A stretch of DNA of 64,000 nt from Rothia santali (GCF_024199905.1 NZ_JANAFB010000016.1:1-64000); one strand, 5' to 3'. Counted from the stretch's first letter, positions 8,550 to 19,151 are shown. The notes: generated by a model not told the origin, from the sequence alone. Made by a program: numbers and translations.

Positions 8550-9179
8550 GTGAACACCGTCGATCTGTCTCACGAGTCCGATGAAGAGCGGAAGCTGCGA
8601 TTCGAGCGTGACGCGATGCAGTACATCGATCAGCTCTACGCGGCCGCCCTCCGGATGGCGCGCAACCCGCTGGACGCGCAGGACCTCGTGCAGGAGGCGT
8701 ACACCAAGGCCTTCTCGGCCTTCCATCAGTACCGGCCGGGGACCAACCTCAAGGCGTGGCTGTACCGCATCCTCACGAACACCTACATCAACCTGTACCG
8801 GAAGCGCCAGCGCGAGCCGCAGCAGGCCAACACCGACACCGTGGAGGACTGGCAGCTGGCCCAGGCCTCGGCGCACACCTCGACCGGGCTGAAGTCCGCC
8901 GAGGCCGAGGCGCTGGACCATCTGCCGGACACGGACGTCAAGGAGGCGCTGCAGAGCATCCCGGAAGACTTCCGGATGGCCGTGTACTACTCGGACGTCG
9001 AGGGCTTCGCCTACAAGGAGATCGCGGAGATCCTCGACATCCCCATCGGGACCGTCATGTCCCGGCTGCACCGAGGACGCCGGCTGCTGCGCGAGCAGCT
9101 CGCCGACTACGCGGCCGAGCTCGGCTTCCGCGCCAAGGACCGTCAGAAGGACGACGCCAAGGGGGGCGGCACCCGTTGA
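8550..9179 (+). CDS. sigH: ECF sigma factor SigR/SigH (thiol-oxidative stress)
   Basis: The product directs RNA polymerase to thioredoxin, mycothiol and protein-quality genes on disulfide stress and is held inactive by RsrA. The 209-residue protein has sigma region 2 (about residues 25-95, with [17 protein letters not shown]) and region 4 (about 130-185, with [21 protein letters not shown]). GTG 8550 has AAGGAA at a good distance. An in-frame GTG at 8430, preceded by GAGGGGTGAGG and lying downstream of the SigR-type promoter, would add 40 residues. This resembles the stress-induced longer sigma-R isoform of Streptomyces. rsrA follows after 35 bases. Confidence 0.93.
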   Translation: MNTVDLSHESDEERKLRFERDAMQYIDQLYAAALRMARNPLDAQDLVQEAYTKAFSAFHQYRPGTNLKAWLYRILTNTYINLYRKRQREPQQANTDTVEDWQLAQASAHTSTGLKSAEAEALDHLPDTDVKEALQSIPEDFRMAVYYSDVEGFAYKEIAEILDIPIGTVMSRLHRGRRLLREQLADYAAELGFRAKDRQKDDAKGGGTR

Positions 9180-9214
9180 GCGTCATCCGCCGGACGAGAA
9201 GAAAGGAAGGGAAC

Positions 9215-9550
9215 ATGTCCGATTGCCAGAACTCGGGAGGTTGCCGGGACGAGCAGATGGGCCGCATCTACGAGTACCTCGACGGCGCCCTCTCGACCGA
9301 AGATCTGCACGACATCAGGGCCCACCTGGAGGAGTGCGCGACCTGCTCGCGGGAGTACGACCTGGAGTGCCTGATCCGCTCCGCGGTCAAGAGATCCTGC
9401 TGCGAGTCGGCCCCGGAGACGCTGAAGCACTCGATCCTCGAGCGCATCGACGACCTGCGCGCCAGCCCGGAGACCGCCTCGCACGGCCACGACGGCGAGG
9501 CCGCTGTCGGGGACGGGCGCGGCACCCACCGGGTGAGCAGCTCCCGCTAG
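9215..9550 (+). CDS. rsrA: zinc-binding anti-sigma factor RsrA
   Basis: RsrA holds SigR through a zinc-bound thiol site and releases it when the cysteines are oxidised. The 111-residue protein has the ZAS motif H-x3-C-x2-C in HLEECATC (about residues 36-43), an N-terminal Cys at 10 matching Cys11 of the Streptomyces protein, and a later CC pair in KRSCCES matching its Cys61/62. ATG 9215 is preceded by GAAAGGAAGGGAAC, a strong ribosome site. A perfect bidirectional hairpin follows the gene. The C-terminal 30 residues are hydrophilic and probably disordered. Confidence 0.93.
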   Translation: MSDCQNSGGCRDEQMGRIYEYLDGALSTEDLHDIRAHLEECATCSREYDLECLIRSAVKRSCCESAPETLKHSILERIDDLRASPETASHGHDGEAAVGDGRGTHRVSSSR

Positions 9551-9644
9551 GCCACCAGCGACGCCGCCCGACGCTGGAGACCCCGCCCGGCGTCCGCGCG
9601 GCGACCCGGGCCGGAGGCGAGAGGCCTCCGGTCGGGGGAGACGA

Positions 9645-9685
9645 AACGGGGCCGGGACGAGCGTTCAGCTCGTCCCGGCCCCGTT
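9645..9685. terminator. bidirectional terminator between rsrA and bL37
   Basis: An 18-base perfect inverted repeat, AACGGGGCCGGGACGAGC and its complement, flanks the loop GTTCA (9663-9667). It ends in AA/TT on either side, between two convergent genes, so it can stop transcripts from both directions. Confidence 0.8.
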
Positions 9686-9720
9686 CTCGTGCGCGGCCGG
9701 TGCCGCACCCGGCGTCGACC

Positions 9721-9795
9721 CTAGGAGTTGGGCCGCTTGCCGTGGTTGGCGCTGTTCTTCCGGCGATCCTTGCGCTTACGTCCACGCTTGCTCAT
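9721..9795 (-). CDS. ribosomal protein bL37 (24 residues)
   Basis: This tiny basic protein starts MSKRGRKRKDRRKNSANHGK and ends RPNS. It matches the 24-residue actinobacterial large-subunit protein bL37 first seen in mycobacterial ribosome structures. ATG 9795 is preceded by GAAGGAGG, a near-perfect Shine-Dalgarno sequence. Its position next to the sigH-rsrA pair is the same in mycobacteria, which supports the call. Nearly half of the residues are Lys or Arg, as expected for an rRNA-buried peptide. Confidence 0.88.
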   Translation of the reverse strand: MSKRGRKRKDRRKNSANHGKRPNS

Positions 9796-9963
9796 GGGAG
9801 CCTCCTTCACCCGCGTCGAGCCCCCGGGGGCCGGCGCGATTGCTTGCTGGTCCGCCCGAGCTCGCCCCGGGAAGGGGGCGGCGCAGGCACGAACGACCAT
9901 TCTTCCACAGCGCCGGCGACCGGCGCACCTTTGCCGTCCCGCGCGGCGCCCGCGCGGCGCGGC

Positions 9964-10563
9964 TCAGCGCTGCTCGGGCAGCTGCAGCCAGGAGTACCAG
10001 CCGCGGTGGAGCACCAGCCAGGCGATGAGGCCGTAGCCGGCCTGGCCCGGGCGGCCGTCGTTGGAGGCCAGGTCCTGGCGCCACTGCTCGTGGTGCTGGA
10101 GCGGGTTGAACGTGTCCACGTAGACGTGACGACGGCGCGTGGTCACGTCCGCGTAGGCCGCGGAGAGGTCCGCGATGCGGCGGTTGCGCTCGGCGTCGAG
10201 GGTCGGGGGAGGCCCCACGACCAGGACCTTGATGTTGTTCTGCGAGGCGAGGTCCACCATGTTGGCCAGGTTGAGCCGGCTGCGGGCGTTGGTGATGCCG
10301 GTGTCGACGTCGAGCGTCGAGGGGGCGATCACGAGGCGGTTGTCCGCGCCGGAGCCGAACCGGCGGCCAGCCTCGTCGAACCAGCGCTCGTTGAGGGTCT
10401 CGCTCGTCTCGCCGGGCGAGGCGAGGTTGTAGGAGGCCAGCGGCGCCACGTTGCGCGGCGTGCGCGCCATGACCCGGCCGAACCAGCCCAGTCCCCGGGG
10501 GTCGCCGATGCCTGCCAGCAGGTCGTCGCCGACCGCCACGATGCGAATGTTCCGTTGCTCCAC
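9964..10563 (-). CDS. SGNH/GDSL hydrolase-like protein with catalytic residues replaced
   Basis: The 199-residue protein has the SGNH fold pattern: block I VGDDLLAGIGDPRGLGW near residues 11-27 and a C-terminal block V NDGRPGQAGYGLIAW near 168-182. In active enzymes block I reads GDSL and block V contains DxxH. Here the Ser is Asp14, and the His is missing because DGRP stands where DGxHP is expected. No GxND block is evident. It may therefore be a binding protein rather than an esterase. The GTG at 10563 places block I at the usual distance from the N-terminus; an upstream ATG at 10656 would add a basic tail with no family match. It lies alone between bL37 and kgd. Confidence 0.7.
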   Translation of the reverse strand: MEQRNIRIVAVGDDLLAGIGDPRGLGWFGRVMARTPRNVAPLASYNLASPGETSETLNERWFDEAGRRFGSGADNRLVIAPSTLDVDTGITNARSRLNLANMVDLASQNNIKVLVVGPPPTLDAERNRRIADLSAAYADVTTRRRHVYVDTFNPLQHHEQWRQDLASNDGRPGQAGYGLIAWLVLHRGWYSWLQLPEQR

Positions 10564-10668
10564 GAGACTCTTTCCGTTGTCCTCGAACCGCCCGGGCCTC
10601 CGCGAGGCGGCTCGGGCGGGACTTCCTAGTGCTCCACGATAGACGTTCGAGACCATGCTCTCACGCCG

Positions 10669-10721
10669 GAGGGCCCCCGCCCCGACACGACGGATGTCGA
10701 ATCACCGGTGCGGGGGCCCTC
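10669..10721. terminator. GC-rich hairpin between kgd and the SGNH gene
   Basis: GAGGGCCCCCGC (10669-10680) pairs perfectly with GCGGGGGCCCTC (10710-10721) across a 29-base loop. It lies just past the kgd stop on the minus strand and probably ends that transcript, although no U-tract follows. Confidence 0.6.
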
Positions 10722-10750
10722 GCGATCCCGCGCTCGCGCGGGGGCCGATC

Positions 10751-13700
10751 CTACTCGAAGACCTGCACGATCAGGTGCTCGAGCTCGGCCTGGTGGCGCT
10801 TCCCCGAGCCGGTGGCGGGGGAGGCGGAGGCGGGCCGGGAGACCAGCCGCACCTCGGCGTCGAGCAGGGGCAGCAGGTTCACGGCCATGAACGGCCACTG
10901 GCCCTGGTTGGCGGGCTCGTCCTGGGCCCAGACCACCTCGGCGCCGGAGTAGCGGGACAGCTGCTCCTTGATCTCGGCGACGGGCAGCGGGTAGAGCTGC
11001 TCGACGCGCACGATCGCGGTGCTCTTCAGCTGCTGCTTGTCGCGGCGCGCGGCGAGGTCGTAGTAGAGGCGCCCGGAGACGAGCACGACCCTCTCCACCT
11101 CGGAGTCCTTCAGCCCGGCGACGTCCGGGATGACCTTCTGGAACTCGCCCTGCGTGAAGTCCTCCACCGAGGAGGTGGCGGCCTTCAGGCGCAGCAGCTG
11201 CTTCGGCGTCATGATGATCAGCGGCTTGTGCGGCCGGCTGTAGGCCTGACGGCGCAGCAGGTGGAAGTGGTTGGCCGGCGTCGAGGGGACGGCGACGGTC
11301 ATGTTGTTCTCACCGCACAGCTGCAGGAACCGCTCCATGCGGGCCGAGGAGTGGTCCGGGCCCATCCCCTCGTAGCCGTGGGGCAGCATGAGCACCAGCG
11401 AGGAGCGCTGGGCCCACTTCTGCTCGGCCGAGCTGATGAACTCGTCGATGATCGTCTGCGCCCCGTTGAAGAAGTCGCCGAACTGCGCCTCCCACACCAC
11501 GAGGGTGTCGGGCCGCTCCACCGAATAGCCGTACTCGAAGCCCATGACCCCGTACTCCGAGAGCAGGGAGTTGTAGATCATGAACTTCGCCTGGTCCTCC
11601 GAGAGGTGCTGCAGCGGGATCCACTCGGCGTTGGAGTGGCCGTCGTGCAGCACCGAGTGGCGCTGGACGAAGGTGCCGCGCTGGACGTCCTGGCCGGACA
11701 TCCGCACCTGGACGCCGTCCATGAGCAGGGAGCCGAAGGACAGCAGCTCGCCGAAGCCCCAGTCCACGTTGCCCTCGCGGGACATCTGCTCGCGCTTCTT
11801 CAGCAGCGAGGCGAGCTTCTTGTGGACCTCGAAGCCCTCGGGGACCTCGGTGTAGGCCGCGCCGATGCGCTCGATGACCTCGGCGCTGACGGACGTGGTC
11901 TCCGGGTTGTAGACGGAGTCCTCGATCTGCTGGGCCGCGGGGCGCTCGATGTTCGAGACCGCGGCGGCGTCGCCGGTCACCAGGGGGATGGAGGAGGTCT
12001 GGGCCTCGTGGGTCTCGGTGAAGACCCGCTCCAGGCGCTCCTGGTAGTCCTTCAGCGCCCGGTCGGCCTCCTCGCGGGTCATGTCCCCGCGGCCCACCAG
12101 CGCCTCGGTGTAGAGCTTGCGCGTCGAGCGCTTCGCCTCGATCAGGCGGTACATCTGCGGCTGGGTCATCGAGGGGTCGTCGGCCTCGTTGTGACCGCGG
12201 CGGCGGTAGCAGACCAGGTCCACCACGACGTCCTTGTTGAACCGGCGGCGGTACTCGAAGGCCAGGCGGCCCACGCGGACCACGGCCTCCGGGTCGTCGG
12301 CGTTGACGTGGAAGATCGGCGCCTGCACCATGCGGGCGACGTCGGTCGAGTAGGTCGAGGAGCGACCCTCGCCGGGGGTGGTGGTGAAGCCCACCTGGTT
12401 GTTCACCACGATGTGGACCGTGCCGCCGACCTTGTACCCGCGCAGCTGCGACATCTGCATCGTCTCCAGGGCGATGCCCTGGCCCGCGAAGGCGGCGTCG
12501 CCGTGGATGAGGATCGGCAGGACGCCGTAGGCGTGCTCGCCGTGGCTGCCCTGGTCCAGCAGGTCCTGCTTGGCGCGGACGATGCCCTCCAGGACCGGGT
12601 CCACGGCCTCGAGGTGGGAGGGGTTCGCGGCCAGGTAGACCTGAGTCTCGTTGCCGTTGTCGGAGGTGAACACGCCCTCGGTGCCGAGGTGGTACTTCAC
12701 GTCGCCGGAGCCGCCGACCAGGCGGGGGTCCTGCTCGCCCTCGAACTCGCGGAAGATCTGCGCGTAGGACTTGCCCGCGATGTTGGTCAGCACGTTGAGG
12801 CGGCCGCGGTGGGCCATGCCGATGCCGACGCCGGCCAGCTCGTTGTCCGCCGCGCCGGAGATGATCGAGTCCAGCAGCGGGATCAGCGACTCGCCGCCCT
12901 CGAGGGAGAAGCGCTTCTGGCCGATGTACTTGGTCTGCAGGAACGTCTCGAAGGCCTCGGCGGCGTTGAGCTTGCCCAGCACGCGCATCTGCTCGTCGCG
13001 GGTCGGCTTGGTGTAGCCGTGCTCGAGCTGGTTCTGGAACCACTCGCGCTCGTCCGGGGACTCGATGTGCATGTACTCGATGCTCAGGGTGCGGCAGTAC
13101 GCGTCCTGGAGCAGGTCCACGATCTTGCGCAGGGAGAGCTTCGAGGCGTCGCCGAAGCCGCCCGTGGGCCACTCGCGGTCGAGGTCCCACAGGGTCAGGC
13201 CGTAGGTGTGGATGTCGAGGTCCGGGTGCTTGCGCATCACGTACTCGAGCGGGTTGGTCTCGGCCAGCAGGTGGCCGCGCACGCGGTAGGCGTGGATCAG
13301 CTGCTGGATCCGGGCGACCTTGTTGACCTCGGTCTCCGGGTTGACCTGGTTGTCCACGGCCCAGCGGACGGGCTCGTAGGGGATGCGCAGGGCCTCGAAG
13401 ATCTCGTCGTAGAAGCCGCCCTCGCCCAGCAGGAACTGGTCCACCAGCTTCAGGAACTCGCCGGAGCCGGCGCCCTGGATCACGCGGTGGTCGTAGGTGG
13501 AGGTCAGCGTCAGGATCTTGGAGACGCCCTCGCGCGCCAGCACCTTGGGGGAGGTGCCGCGGCGCTCGGCCGGGTAGTCCAGCGCGCCGACGCCGATGAT
13601 GCAGGCCTGGCCCTTGGACAGCCGCGGCACGGAGTGGACCGTGCCGATGCCGCCGGGGTTGGTCAGGGAGACGGTCGTGTCCTTGAAGTCCTCGACCGTG

Positions 13701-14587
13701 AGCGAGTTGTCGCGGGCCCGCTTGACCATGTCCTCGTAGGCGCCCCAGAACTCGGCGAAGTTCATCGTCTCGGCGCCCTTGATGTTGGGCACCACCAGGT
13801 TGCGGGACCCGTCCGGCTTGGGCATGTCGATCGCCAGGCCGAAGTTGACGTGCGCCGGGTGGACCGCGGCGGGGCGGCCCTTCGCGTCCTCGCCGAAGAC
13901 GACGTTCTGCGAGGGGAACTCCTTGAGGGCCCGCACCACGGCGTAGCCGATCAGGTGGGTGAAGGAGATCTTCCCGCCGCGGGAGCGCCGCAGGTACTCG
14001 TTGATCATGGTGCGGTTGTCGATCAGCACCTTGGCCGGCACCGCGCGCACGGTGGTCGCCGTCGGGACGGTGAGCGACTCCTCCATGTTGGTCGCGATCG
14101 CCTTGGCCGGGCCGCGCAGGGAGACGACCTTGGCCGCGTCCTCGGTGTCCTCGCCGCGGCTGGACTCGGGGAGCTGCGCCGGGATGGGCTTCGAGGCCTT
14201 GGTCTGCTGGCCCTTCTCGTCGCTCTTCTCGGTCTCCTGCTTGGCCTTGCCGTCCCCGGTGGTGGTGGGCTTGGCCGTGCCCGAGGGCTTCTGCGCCGCG
14301 GCCTGCTTCGGGGCCGGGGCCGCCTTCTGCGCGGGAGCGGGCTTCTGGGCCGGGGCGGCCTTCTGCGCCGGCGCGGGCTGCTGCTTGCTCGGGGCCGGGG
14401 CGGTGCCCTGGGAGGCGGGGGCCGACGTCGAGGCGCCGCCCTCCTCGCGTGCCATCGACTCGAAGATGGGCCACCACTTCTCGTCCACCGAGTTCTTGTC
14501 CTGCTGGTACTGCTCGAACAGCTCGTCCACGAGCCACTCGTTGCCGGCAAATTCCTCAGGGATCTGGTGATGTGGCTGTTCTGGCAC
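10751..14587 (-). CDS. kgd: multifunctional 2-oxoglutarate decarboxylase/dehydrogenase (E2-E1 fusion)
   Basis: This actinobacterial enzyme (Kgd/OdhA/SucA) converts 2-oxoglutarate in the TCA cycle, with thiamine diphosphate in the E1 part. The 1278 residues comprise a short N-terminal segment (1-50, ending DEKWWPIFESM), a linker of Ala/Pro/Lys/Gln repeats (about 55-150, with recurring PAQK), a succinyltransferase-like E2 core with DHRVIQG near residue 366, and the E1 dehydrogenase part to the end. It has no lipoyl domain, as expected for the family. GTG 14587 is the start, with GGAAGAGG 10-17 bases upstream. In relatives the enzyme is controlled by the FHA protein GarA/OdhI, which is not in this window. 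Confidence 0.97.
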   Translation of the reverse strand: MPEQPHHQIPEEFAGNEWLVDELFEQYQQDKNSVDEKWWPIFESMAREEGGASTSAPASQGTAPAPSKQQPAPAQKAAPAQKPAPAQKAAPAPKQAAAQKPSGTAKPTTTGDGKAKQETEKSDEKGQQTKASKPIPAQLPESSRGEDTEDAAKVVSLRGPAKAIATNMEESLTVPTATTVRAVPAKVLIDNRTMINEYLRRSRGGKISFTHLIGYAVVRALKEFPSQNVVFGEDAKGRPAAVHPAHVNFGLAIDMPKPDGSRNLVVPNIKGAETMNFAEFWGAYEDMVKRARDNSLTVEDFKDTTVSLTNPGGIGTVHSVPRLSKGQACIIGVGALDYPAERRGTSPKVLAREGVSKILTLTSTYDHRVIQGAGSGEFLKLVDQFLLGEGGFYDEIFEALRIPYEPVRWAVDNQVNPETEVNKVARIQQLIHAYRVRGHLLAETNPLEYVMRKHPDLDIHTYGLTLWDLDREWPTGGFGDASKLSLRKIVDLLQDAYCRTLSIEYMHIESPDEREWFQNQLEHGYTKPTRDEQMRVLGKLNAAEAFETFLQTKYIGQKRFSLEGGESLIPLLDSIISGAADNELAGVGIGMAHRGRLNVLTNIAGKSYAQIFREFEGEQDPRLVGGSGDVKYHLGTEGVFTSDNGNETQVYLAANPSHLEAVDPVLEGIVRAKQDLLDQGSHGEHAYGVLPILIHGDAAFAGQGIALETMQMSQLRGYKVGGTVHIVVNNQVGFTTTPGEGRSSTYSTDVARMVQAPIFHVNADDPEAVVRVGRLAFEYRRRFNKDVVVDLVCYRRRGHNEADDPSMTQPQMYRLIEAKRSTRKLYTEALVGRGDMTREEADRALKDYQERLERVFTETHEAQTSSIPLVTGDAAAVSNIERPAAQQIEDSVYNPETTSVSAEVIERIGAAYTEVPEGFEVHKKLASLLKKREQMSREGNVDWGFGELLSFGSLLMDGVQVRMSGQDVQRGTFVQRHSVLHDGHSNAEWIPLQHLSEDQAKFMIYNSLLSEYGVMGFEYGYSVERPDTLVVWEAQFGDFFNGAQTIIDEFISSAEQKWAQRSSLVLMLPHGYEGMGPDHSSARMERFLQLCGENNMTVAVPSTPANHFHLLRRQAYSRPHKPLIIMTPKQLLRLKAATSSVEDFTQGEFQKVIPDVAGLKDSEVERVVLVSGRLYYDLAARRDKQQLKSTAIVRVEQLYPLPVAEIKEQLSRYSGAEVVWAQDEPANQGQWPFMAVNLLPLLDAEVRLVSRPASASPATGSGKRHQAELEHLIVQVFE

Positions 14588-16382
<1,795 letters not shown>

Positions 16383-16405
16383 GATCCCGCCCCGGGCCGA
16401 CTCGC

Positions 16406-16411
16406 TAGAAT
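16406..16411 (+). promoter_or_regulatory. -10 element for a leaderless small ORF and the CorC pair
   Basis: TAGAAT ends 10 bases before ATG 16422, so the mRNA would begin only a few bases before that codon. It is the only promoter-like element between guaB1 and the two downstream membrane protein genes. Confidence 0.5.
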
Positions 16412-16421
16412 GGAACACGCT

Positions 16422-16565
16422 ATGGACGTACCCCTGACCTGCTCCGACCCCGAGCCTCCACAACCCGCCGCGCCGGCGCGGGGCCGCGATCCCCGTCCCG
16501 GCGCACCGTTCGCGGCGTCCCGCACCGCCCTGCGCCGCGGCGTCGTCCCCGAGGCGGGTGCCTGA
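16422..16565 (+). CDS. 47-residue small ORF, possible leader peptide
   Basis: ATG 16422 lies 10 bases after the TAGAAT element and is followed by an open frame beginning MDVPLTCSDPEPP and ending EAGA, rich in Pro, Ala and Arg. Its TGA ends 3 bases before the GTG of the next gene. There is no Shine-Dalgarno site, as expected for a leaderless start. I do not recognise a family. It could be a real small protein, a leader peptide whose translation feeds the CorC gene, or a chance frame in GC-rich DNA. The positioning of both ends is what makes it worth listing. Confidence 0.4.
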   Translation: MDVPLTCSDPEPPQPAAPARGRDPRPGAPFAASRTALRRGVVPEAGA

Positions 16566-16568
16566 GCC

Positions 16569-17960
16569 GTGGAGTGGTTCCTCATCCTGGCCGGGCTCAT
16601 CCTGATCCTCGGCAACGGGTTCTTCGTCGCGGTGGAGTTCTCCCTGGTGGCGCTGGACCAGTCGACCGTCTCCCGGAAGATCCGGGAGGGCGACGCGAAG
16701 GCCGAGCCGCTGCTGCGCTGCCTGCGCTCGCTCTCGACCCAGCTCTCCAGCTGCCAGCTCGGCATCACCATCACGACGCTGCTGACCGGCTACACGCTCG
16801 ACGTCGGCCTGCAGGGCCTGCTCGGCGACAGCATCGCCGCGATCGGCCTGCCCGCGTCCGTCACCTCCCCGCTGACCTTCGCGGTGTCGATGGGCATCGC
16901 GACCCTGCTGTCGATGTCCATGGGCGAGCTGATCCCCAAGAACCTCGCGATCTCGGTGGGCTACCGGGTGGGCCGCGCGCTGGCCCGGCCGCAGCTGATC
17001 TTCACCGCCGTCATGAAGCCCTTCGTCGTCATCATGAACGGCACGGCCAACAAGGTCCTGCACCTGCTGGGGCTCGAGGCCAAGGAGGAGCTCTCCGGCG
17101 CCCGCTCGCCCGAGGAGCTGTCCTCGATGGTGCGCCGCTCGGCGGACCTGGGCACGCTCGACGCCGGCACGGCCAACTTCGTCTCCCGGACCCTGACCTT
17201 CGCCGAGCGCACCGCCTCGGACGTCATGACCGCGCGGCGGCAGGTGAGCATGCTGCCCACCACCGACAGCGTCCGCGAGGTCATCGCGGAGGCGCGCCGC
17301 ACCGGGCACTCGCGCTTCCCGCTGTTCGAGGACGACCAGGACGACGTGCGCGGCGTCGTGCACCTGAAGAAGGCCGTGGGCGTCCCGCCCGAGCGGCGCG
17401 ACCTGGTCGAGGCGGGGGCGCTCATGGAGGAGGTGCTCCGGGTCCCGGAGACCATCCACCTGGACGCGCTGCTGCGGCAGCTGCGGGCCGGGGCGCTGCA
17501 GGTCGCCGTCGTGCTGGACGAGTACGGCGGGACCGCGGGCATCGCGACGCTGGAGGACCTGGTGGAGGAGATCGTGGGCGAGGTCGCCGACGAGCACGAC
17601 CGCGCCGTCCCCGGCGTCCTGGAGACCGCCGACGGCCGCTGGCACTTCCCGGGCCTGCTGCGCCCCGACGAGGTCACCGAGCGGGTCACGCCGCTGGACA
17701 TCGACGACGACCCCGCCTTCGAGACCATGGGAGGGTTCATGATGGACCGGCTGGGCCGGATCCCCGAGGTCGGGGACCGGGTCGCGATCGAGACCGGCTT
17801 CCTGGAGGTCGAGCGGATGGACCACCGGCGCGTGGATCGCATCCTGTTCACGCCCGCCGAGCACGGCCCGGAGGAGACGCTGATGATCGACCCCGGGCCG
17901 AGCCGCGCCGTCGGGAGCCGGCCCGCCCCGCAGCGGCGGGACGGGGGTGATCGCGCGTGA
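16569..17960 (+). CDS. CNNM/CorC-type membrane protein (hemolysin C family, DUF21-CBS-CorC)
   Basis: Proteins of this family are tied to magnesium or cobalt efflux. The 463 residues comprise a DUF21 membrane domain (about 1-135, opening VEWFLILAGLILILGNGFFV), a CBS pair (about 215-335, including the stretch VVLDEYGGTAGIATLEDLVEE) and a C-terminal CorC/HlyC domain (about 350-435). GTG 16569 lies 3 bases after a small ORF, with GAGGCGG upstream. Its end overlaps the next CorC-type gene in a GTGA, so the two paralogues are translationally coupled and may work as a heteromer. The exact ion is not known from sequence. Confidence 0.9.
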   Translation: MEWFLILAGLILILGNGFFVAVEFSLVALDQSTVSRKIREGDAKAEPLLRCLRSLSTQLSSCQLGITITTLLTGYTLDVGLQGLLGDSIAAIGLPASVTSPLTFAVSMGIATLLSMSMGELIPKNLAISVGYRVGRALARPQLIFTAVMKPFVVIMNGTANKVLHLLGLEAKEELSGARSPEELSSMVRRSADLGTLDAGTANFVSRTLTFAERTASDVMTARRQVSMLPTTDSVREVIAEARRTGHSRFPLFEDDQDDVRGVVHLKKAVGVPPERRDLVEAGALMEEVLRVPETIHLDALLRQLRAGALQVAVVLDEYGGTAGIATLEDLVEEIVGEVADEHDRAVPGVLETADGRWHFPGLLRPDEVTERVTPLDIDDDPAFETMGGFMMDRLGRIPEVGDRVAIETGFLEVERMDHRRVDRILFTPAEHGPEETLMIDPGPSRAVGSRPAPQRRDGGDRA

Positions 17961-19033
17961 ACGACTGGGCAGCCCTGGGCTGGTTCGTCATCCTGCTGAT
18001 CGGCAACGCCTTCTTCGTGGGCAGCGAGTTCGCCATCATGTCGGCGCGCCGCTCGCAGATCGAGCCGCTCGCGGAAGCCGGCAACAAGCGCGCGCAGACC
18101 GTCCTGTACGCGATGGAGCACGTCTCCCTCATGCTCGCGTGCTGCCAGCTGGGCATCACGGTCTGCTCGCTGGTCATCCTCAACGTCGCCGAGCCCGCGG
18201 TGCACCACCTCGTGGCCGAGCCGCTCATGGCGCTCGGCCTCAGCTCCTCGAGCGCGGACGTCACCGGCTTCCTGCTGGCCCTGCTGGTGGTCACCTACAT
18301 GCACGTGATCTTCGGCGAGATGGTGCCCAAGAACATCTCCGTCTCGGTCGCGGACAAGGCGGCGCTGTGGCTCGCGCCGCCGCTGGTGCTGGTCTCGCGG
18401 ATCGTGCGGCCGCTCATCGCGATGATGAACTGGATCGCCAACCACGCGCTGCGCCTCATGCGCGTGGATCCGAAGGACGAGGTCTCCTCGACCTTCACGG
18501 TCGACGAGCTCCAGACCATCCTCGAGGAGTCCACCGCGGAGGGCCTGGTGACCGACGCGGACGGCATGCTCTCGGGCGCGCTGGAGTTCTCCGAGAAGTC
18601 GGTCCGCGAGGTCATGGTGCCCACCGAGAGCCTCGTGACCCTGCCCTCCGACTGCTCGCCCTACGAGCTGGAGAAGGCCGTGGGGCGCACGGGCTTCTCC
18701 CGCTTCGTCCTGCAGTCCGAGGACGGCACCTACCTGGGGTACCTGCACGTGAAGGACGTGCTCTCGATCCCGGAGGAGCGCTACCGGCAGCCGACGCCGC
18801 TGACCCGCGTGCGCTCGCTGATCAACCTGCGGCCCGACGCCGCGGTGGAGGACGCCCTGGCCACGATGCAGCGCACGCACGGGCACGTGGCCCGCGTCGT
18901 CGAGCGCTCCGGGGAGACCATCGGGGTGCTGTTCCTCGAGGACGTGCTGGAGGAGCTGATCGGCGAGGTCAAGGACTCGACGCAGGCGATGGGCTGGCGG
19001 CGCGGCGGCACGCCGTACGTGCAGGAGGACTAG
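17957..19033 (+). CDS. second CNNM/CorC-type membrane protein (DUF21-CBS)
   Basis: This 358-residue paralogue of the preceding gene has a DUF21 membrane domain (about 1-140, opening WAALGWFVILLIGNAFFVGS) and a CBS pair (about 205-335). It ends soon after the CBS region and so lacks the CorC/HlyC domain of its partner. The GTG overlaps the previous stop as GTGA. Tandem long/short pairs of this kind are common in Actinobacteria. Both carry a polar GEM/GEL-VPKN-type stretch in the last membrane segments, the conserved region of the DUF21 ion path. Confidence 0.88.
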   Translation: MNDWAALGWFVILLIGNAFFVGSEFAIMSARRSQIEPLAEAGNKRAQTVLYAMEHVSLMLACCQLGITVCSLVILNVAEPAVHHLVAEPLMALGLSSSSADVTGFLLALLVVTYMHVIFGEMVPKNISVSVADKAALWLAPPLVLVSRIVRPLIAMMNWIANHALRLMRVDPKDEVSSTFTVDELQTILEESTAEGLVTDADGMLSGALEFSEKSVREVMVPTESLVTLPSDCSPYELEKAVGRTGFSRFVLQSEDGTYLGYLHVKDVLSIPEERYRQPTPLTRVRSLINLRPDAAVEDALATMQRTHGHVARVVERSGETIGVLFLEDVLEELIGEVKDSTQAMGWRRGGTPYVQED

Positions 19034-19151
19034 GGGCGGGGTCACCGTCCGTGCGGGAGGACCGGGAGCCGGGGGCGCCGTGTGCGCACCGGGACCTGTG
19101 GCCGGGGCGCCGGCCCCTGGTCCGCCCGGTCACGCATAAACCGGGGCTTAA

